NCBI GenBank assembly: GCA_030639105.1
Contig: DAOWDI010000143.1
Span: forward strand, 1-10,465
Reading direction: 5' to 3'
DNA: 10,465 nt
Origin: Gammaproteobacteria bacterium
GTDB lineage: Bacteria > Pseudomonadota > Gammaproteobacteria > Ga0077536
Part shown: positions 7,194 through 10,465 of the stretch, piece after piece
Numbering within the stretch: the first letter of the stretch is position 1
Layout: the number at the start of each line of letters is the position of its first letter
Program-made: the position numbers and the translations under genes
Notes under the pieces: model-generated
The model's input: only the letters and a program-made list of their open reading frames with translations
Told to the model about the DNA's origin: nothing
The model's database searches: none

Positions 7194-9542
7194 ATGGCGC
7201 GCAATGTAGTTGTTGTTGAATCTCCGGCGAAAGCTTCGACGATAGAGAAATACCTCGGTAAGGATTACAAGGTACTCGCGTCCTATGGACACGTGCGTGA
7301 TCTGCTGCCCAAGGAGGGGGCGGTCGATCCGGACAACGATTTCGCGATGCGTTATGAAGCCATCGACCGCAACAATAAACACGTGGACGCCATTTCGCGA
7401 CAGCTGAAGAAAGCCGATACGCGCTATCTCGCGACCGATCTGGATCGCGAAGGCGAAGCCATCTCCTGGCATCTGGTCGAGTTGCTCAAGGACAGGAAAG
7501 TACTGGAGGGGAAGGTTGTCCGCCGCGTAGTCTTTCACGAAATCACGCCACGGGCGATTAAAGAAGCAATCGAATCACCTCGGGAAATATCGATGGCGCT
7601 CGTCAACGCACAGCAGGCCCGGCGCGCCCTTGATTACCTCGTTGGATTCAATATCTCGCCACTGTTATGGAAGAAGATAAAGCCGGGATTGTCCGCCGGA
7701 AGAGTGCAGAGTCCGGCGCTGAGGATGATTTCAGAGCGCGAAGACGAGATCGAAAAATTCAAGCCGCGCGAATATTGGACAATCGAAGCGGATGTCTCGG
7801 CGAAGAAGAAAGGATTTACCGCCAAACTCACGCAATTGGGCGGCGAAAAAATCAAACAGTTTTCGATAACCAACGAGAAGGATGCCTTCGCGGCGAGAAC
7901 CAGCCTGCTCGAGTCCGCAACTACCGGTAGCGCCAAGACAACTGGCGGTAGCCTTACCGTTGCGAGGATCGAACGCAAACAACGTAAACGCAACCCCGCG
8001 CCGCCCTTCATCACCTCAACCTTGCAACAGGAAGCCGTTCGCAAACTGGGATTCACGGCCCAACGTGCGATGCGGACCGCCCAGCAGCTATACGAGGGCA
8101 TCGACGTCGGCGCTGGCAGCGAAGGGTTGATAACCTACATGCGCACCGATTCGGTCAATTTGGCCCGGGAGGCCGTTACCGAAATCCGGGAATTCATCGC
8201 CGAGCGCTATGGTGCCGCGGAGGTTCCCGCCAAATCTCCCGTGTATAAGACTCGGTCGAAAAACGCACAAGAAGCCCATGAGGCAATCCGGCCTACTTCG
8301 GCGAAACACATCCCGGCGGAGATAAAGAGTTTTCTCACCGATGATCAGTACAAGCTCTACGATCTGATTTGGAAGCGAACCGTCGCCAGCCAAATGATCC
8401 ACGCGACGATAGATACGGTCGCGGTTGATCTAAGCTGCGGCGAGGTGGGTTTGTTTCGAGCCAATGGCTCTACGGTTAAGCATCCGGGGTTCATGTCCGT
8501 TTATCGGGAAGGTACCGATGATGAACCCGCCAGTGACGAAAAAATGTTGCCGCCGCTCGAAGAAGGTCAGGTGCTCGATCTGAAAGACATCCGCGCCGAC
8601 CAGCATTTTACCGAGCCACCGCCGCGTTATTCCGAAGCGAGTCTGGTCAAGACGCTGGAAGAATATGGGATAGGCCGCCCTTCTACCTATGCGTCGATCA
8701 TCTCGACGCTGCTTCAGCGCGAGTATGTGGAACTCGAATCTAAGCGGTTCTACCCGACGGATATCGGGCGTATCGTTAATGCGTTCCTGACCAATCATTT
8801 TGGTGGGTATGTCGATTTTGACTTTACCGCGCGTCTGGAAGACGACCTCGATGCGGTCTCTCGCGGCGAAAAAGATTGGGTGCCGCTGTTGAAGGATTTC
8901 TGGGGACCGTTCAAGGCAACAGTCGAGGACAAAGACGCGAATGTATCTCGTCAGGAAGCAAATCAAGCCCGGGAGTTGGGAACCGATCCGAAAAGCGGGA
9001 AACCGGTCTCGGTACGCATGGGGCGGTATGGTCCTTATGTCATTATCGGTACCGCCGAGGACGAGGAGAAGCCGCGGTTCTATGGGCTTCAGCCGGGTCA
9101 GCGCCTGGATTCGATAACCCTGGAAGAAGCCATGGAACTCACGAAATTGCCGCGCGAGTTGGGCGAAGCTCCGGACGGACTGGCAATTTCGACGAATATC
9201 GGTCGATTCGGGCCATACGTGAAATATGGGACTAAATTTATCTCCTTGAAGAAGGAGGACGATCCCTACACCGTCTCGTTGGAACGGGCGCTCGAGTTGG
9301 TTGAGGAGAAAAAGAAGGCGGATGCCGAACGCGAGATCAAGATATTCTCCGAGGAGAATATTAAGGTTCTGAAGGGCCGTTATGGGCCATATGTCACCGA
9401 CGGCAAAAAGAATGCCCGGGTGCCCAAGGAGCGGGAACCGGATTCACTCAGCGTCGAAGAATGCCTGGAACTGCTGGCTAACGCAAAAACGCGACCCAAG
9501 CGCAAACGCGTAGCCAAGAAGAAGAAGAAAACCGACGACTGA
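7194..9542 (+). CDS. topA: DNA topoisomerase I (type IA), zinc-finger-less form
   Basis: TopA relaxes negative supercoils by nicking one strand through a 5'-phosphotyrosine link. The 782-residue product has a TOPRIM domain with Glu9 (VVVESPAK) and the acidic triad Asp82, Asp84 and Glu86 in TDLDREGEA. The catalytic Tyr315 is in GLITYMRTDS, with Arg317 beside it. The conserved block EEYGIGRPSTYASII is at 489-503. The family core ends near residue 590. The C-terminus differs from E. coli. There is no four-cysteine zinc finger, and only two cysteines (about 415 and 757) exist in the whole protein. Instead there are three repeats with GRYGPYV (610-616), GRFGPYV (670-676) and GRYGPYV (728-734), followed by the basic tail KTRPKRKRVAKKKKK. 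Such repeat C-termini (Toprim_C_rpt type) are known in other bacteria, for example actinobacteria. The basic tail probably adds non-specific DNA contact. The gene is 60 bp after smg, with only weak ribosome-site signals before the ATG. Confidence 0.97.
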   Translation: MARNVVVVESPAKASTIEKYLGKDYKVLASYGHVRDLLPKEGAVDPDNDFAMRYEAIDRNNKHVDAISRQLKKADTRYLATDLDREGEAISWHLVELLKDRKVLEGKVVRRVVFHEITPRAIKEAIESPREISMALVNAQQARRALDYLVGFNISPLLWKKIKPGLSAGRVQSPALRMISEREDEIEKFKPREYWTIEADVSAKKKGFTAKLTQLGGEKIKQFSITNEKDAFAARTSLLESATTGSAKTTGGSLTVARIERKQRKRNPAPPFITSTLQQEAVRKLGFTAQRAMRTAQQLYEGIDVGAGSEGLITYMRTDSVNLAREAVTEIREFIAERYGAAEVPAKSPVYKTRSKNAQEAHEAIRPTSAKHIPAEIKSFLTDDQYKLYDLIWKRTVASQMIHATIDTVAVDLSCGEVGLFRANGSTVKHPGFMSVYREGTDDEPASDEKMLPPLEEGQVLDLKDIRADQHFTEPPPRYSEASLVKTLEEYGIGRPSTYASIISTLLQREYVELESKRFYPTDIGRIVNAFLTNHFGGYVDFDFTARLEDDLDAVSRGEKDWVPLLKDFWGPFKATVEDKDANVSRQEANQARELGTDPKSGKPVSVRMGRYGPYVIIGTAEDEEKPRFYGLQPGQRLDSITLEEAMELTKLPRELGEAPDGLAISTNIGRFGPYVKYGTKFISLKKEDDPYTVSLERALELVEEKKKADAEREIKIFSEENIKVLKGRYGPYVTDGKKNARVPKEREPDSLSVEECLELLANAKTRPKRKRVAKKKKKTDD

Positions 9543-9666
9543 GGGGGGCTGGTGGCCCATGCAGCGGCTGCCGGTTGAGAGCCTTGGATCCGGCCGACGA
9601 CGTGCGGTTATCGTTGGGTCTTTCAAACAGGCCGTGTTTCAGCAATTTGAAATGGTTGATTTGTTT

Positions 9667-10179
9667 ATGGCTCAGACAAACAGGTTCGTGGCAGTCTTGA
9701 TGGGATCCGATTCGGATTTGTCCACCATGCGCGCCGCCTTAGAGATATTGGACGGGTTCGGGATCCCTTATGAAGTCAATATCAAATCCGCCCACCGTAC
9801 GCCCGATGAGACTAGCGAATATGTTCACGACGCCGATCGGCGCGGTTGTGGCGTATTCATCGCGGGAGCCGGTTTGGCCGCCCATCTCGCTGGCGCCATC
9901 GCCGCTAAGACGATCAAGCCGGTGATCGGTGTGCCCATGGACGTCGGTCCTCTCAACGGTTTGGATGCGCTGCTGTCGACTGTCCAGATGCCCGGCGGGG
10001 TGCCTGTCTCGTGCGTCGCGATCGGCAAAGCCGGTGCTAAAAACGCCGCCTACCTGGCCGCGCAGATCCTGGCGTTGAACGACGGTGATTTGAGCTCAAA
10101 AGTCCAATCGGAGCGGGCTGCCAACCGTCAGGCAGTATTGGAAAAAGACGCCGAACTCAGGCTCATCTTCCCCCAATAA
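9667..10179 (+). CDS. purE: N5-carboxyaminoimidazole ribonucleotide mutase PurE (class I)
   Basis: PurE converts N5-CAIR to CAIR in purine synthesis, acting on the product of PurK. From the ATG at 9667 the product has 170 residues, the normal length. Family motifs are VLMGSDSD (10-17, phosphate binding), SAHRTP (41-46, with the conserved His43 that marks the active site), IAGAGLAAHLAG, IGVPM and STVQMPGGVPV. The last is typical of class I mutases. The frame stays open back to an ATG at 9559, which has a strong GAGGGGGG upstream. Translation from there would add 36 residues (SGRRRAVIVGSFKQAVF and others) that do not resemble PurE. No Shine-Dalgarno precedes 9667 or the intermediate ATG at 9652, so the start is uncertain. 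The neighbours are topA (124 bp upstream) and a transposase fragment downstream. purK does not follow directly. Confidence 0.93.
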   Translation: MAQTNRFVAVLMGSDSDLSTMRAALEILDGFGIPYEVNIKSAHRTPDETSEYVHDADRRGCGVFIAGAGLAAHLAGAIAAKTIKPVIGVPMDVGPLNGLDALLSTVQMPGGVPVSCVAIGKAGAKNAAYLAAQILALNDGDLSSKVQSERAANRQAVLEKDAELRLIFPQ

Positions 10180-10320
10180 TCCATCGTGAAATCGGTCAAA
10201 AAGCCTTTACCCATGCGGACTTAGGTGCATTTTTGGTGGTTTAAAGGTAGCCATGTAATTAATTGCGATTTATTTAATAAATAACTATTACAATCGTTGT
10301 ATATATGATATAAGGTGGTC
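10180..10320. other. AT-rich gap between purE and the transposase fragment
   Basis: This 141-bp gap holds no ORF. Its second half is very AT-rich and contains a near-palindrome, ATTTATT-T-AATAAAT, at 10268-10282. That is unlikely to be a strong terminator because the stem is all A/T. A TATGAT (10304-10309) could serve as a -10 element for the transposase, but I find no matching -35. No GC-rich hairpin with a T-tract is seen after purE. Confidence 0.6.
10312..10315 (+). promoter_or_regulatory. Ribosome binding site of the transposase fragment
   Basis: AAGG lies 5 nt before the ATG at 10321. It supports that start even though the frame is later broken. Confidence 0.5.
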
Positions 10321-10465
10321 ATGTATATCGATGCCGTCCCCAACCGCTCCTCCCCGCCCGCCATCTTGTTGCGTGAGTCCTACCGCGAAAATGGCAAGGT
10401 GTAAAAACGCACCTTGGCCAATCTCAGCAAACTGCCCCAAGCGGTCATCGAGCGGATCCGTCAGG
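10321..10465 (+). pseudogene. IS1634-like transposase, interrupted by a TAA at codon 28 and cut by the window edge
   Basis: Reading from the ATG at 10321, the frame gives MYIDAVPNRSSPPAILLRES followed by YRENGKV. It then meets TAA at 10402-10404 and continues in the same frame as KRTLANLSKLPQAVIERIRQ. The joined sequence matches the N-terminus I know from IS1634-family transposases (VPNR..PPAILLRE, then KRTLANLS). The frame is intact on both sides, so the break is a point change rather than an indel. A CAA-to-TAA transition giving KVQKRTLANLS is a natural explanation. The DDE catalytic domain would lie beyond the window. As it stands the element should be unable to make full-length transposase, so it is probably a decaying copy or needs help in trans. 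A sequencing error cannot be excluded. Confidence 0.75.

Larger units (their letters stand above)
10240..10465 (+). mobile_element. Left part of an insertion sequence, IS1634-like (IS4 superfamily)
   Basis: The transposase N-terminus at 10321 shows that an insertion sequence begins near here. The left edge is estimated from the change to AT-rich sequence around 10240-10250 and could be off by tens of bases. The other end, the second inverted repeat and the target duplication lie outside the window, so the ends cannot be defined. Confidence 0.45.

Noticed and set aside
8430..8966. Long minus-strand ORF of 178 codons inside topA
   Set aside because: It is fully antisense to conserved topA sequence, has no recognisable domain, and is a typical shadow ORF in GC-rich DNA.
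10268..10282. ATTTATT-T-AATAAAT palindrome as a rho-independent terminator of purE
   Set aside because: The stem is entirely A/T with a one-base centre, too weak and too tight to form a terminator hairpin.
10402..10404. TAA in the transposase as programmed recoding or a variant genetic code
   Set aside because: TAA is used as a normal stop by other genes here, for example the DUF4390 gene and purE, and no recoding signal is visible. A plain nonsense mutation is simpler.

Overview
The window is a chromosomal housekeeping locus from a gammaproteobacterium of moderately high GC content. The evidence is gene content and order. The blocks def-fmt-rsmB and tsaP(LysM)-dprA-smg, pointing away from each other, are typical of Gammaproteobacteria such as Pseudomonas. 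The DUF4390 gene plus NtrY-type kinase after rsmB, and topA plus purE after smg, recall deeper-branching members of the class. I cannot name a genus.

Left arm (minus strand, positions 3977 down to 1): peptide deformylase (def), methionyl-tRNA formyltransferase (fmt), 16S rRNA m5C967 methyltransferase (rsmB), a secreted DUF4390 protein, and the N-terminal 178 codons of an NtrY-like membrane sensor kinase that runs off the window. Spacing is tight (59 bp, 6 bp, 70 bp, then a 19-bp overlap), so this looks like one operon. Fmt and Def carry out the formylation and deformylation steps at the two ends of initiator methionine processing, and RsmB modifies the ribosomal P-site region. The kinase and DUF4390 protein form an envelope/signalling tail.

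Centre (3978-4130): an AT-rich divergent intergenic region with a good sigma70-like promoter for def and a weaker one for the rightward genes. It also holds an imperfect direct repeat.

Right arm (plus strand, 4131-10179): a secreted LysM protein of the TsaP type (type IV pilus secretin-associated), DprA (protects incoming single-stranded DNA and loads RecA), Smg/DUF494, DNA topoisomerase I, and PurE (class I N5-CAIR mutase of purine synthesis). The topoisomerase has no C-terminal zinc fingers. It carries GRYGPYV-type repeats and a Lys/Arg tail instead.

Right edge (10180-10465): an AT-rich segment leads into the start of an IS1634-like (IS4 superfamily) transposase whose reading frame is broken by a TAA at codon 28. 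It lies directly after purE, where purK is often found.

I see no CRISPR array, RNA gene, phage module or obvious new system. The most notable points are the zinc-finger-less TopA in the position where E. coli has yrdD, the broken transposase next to purE, the DUF4390/NtrY overlap, and a strong excess of the palindrome CGATCG.
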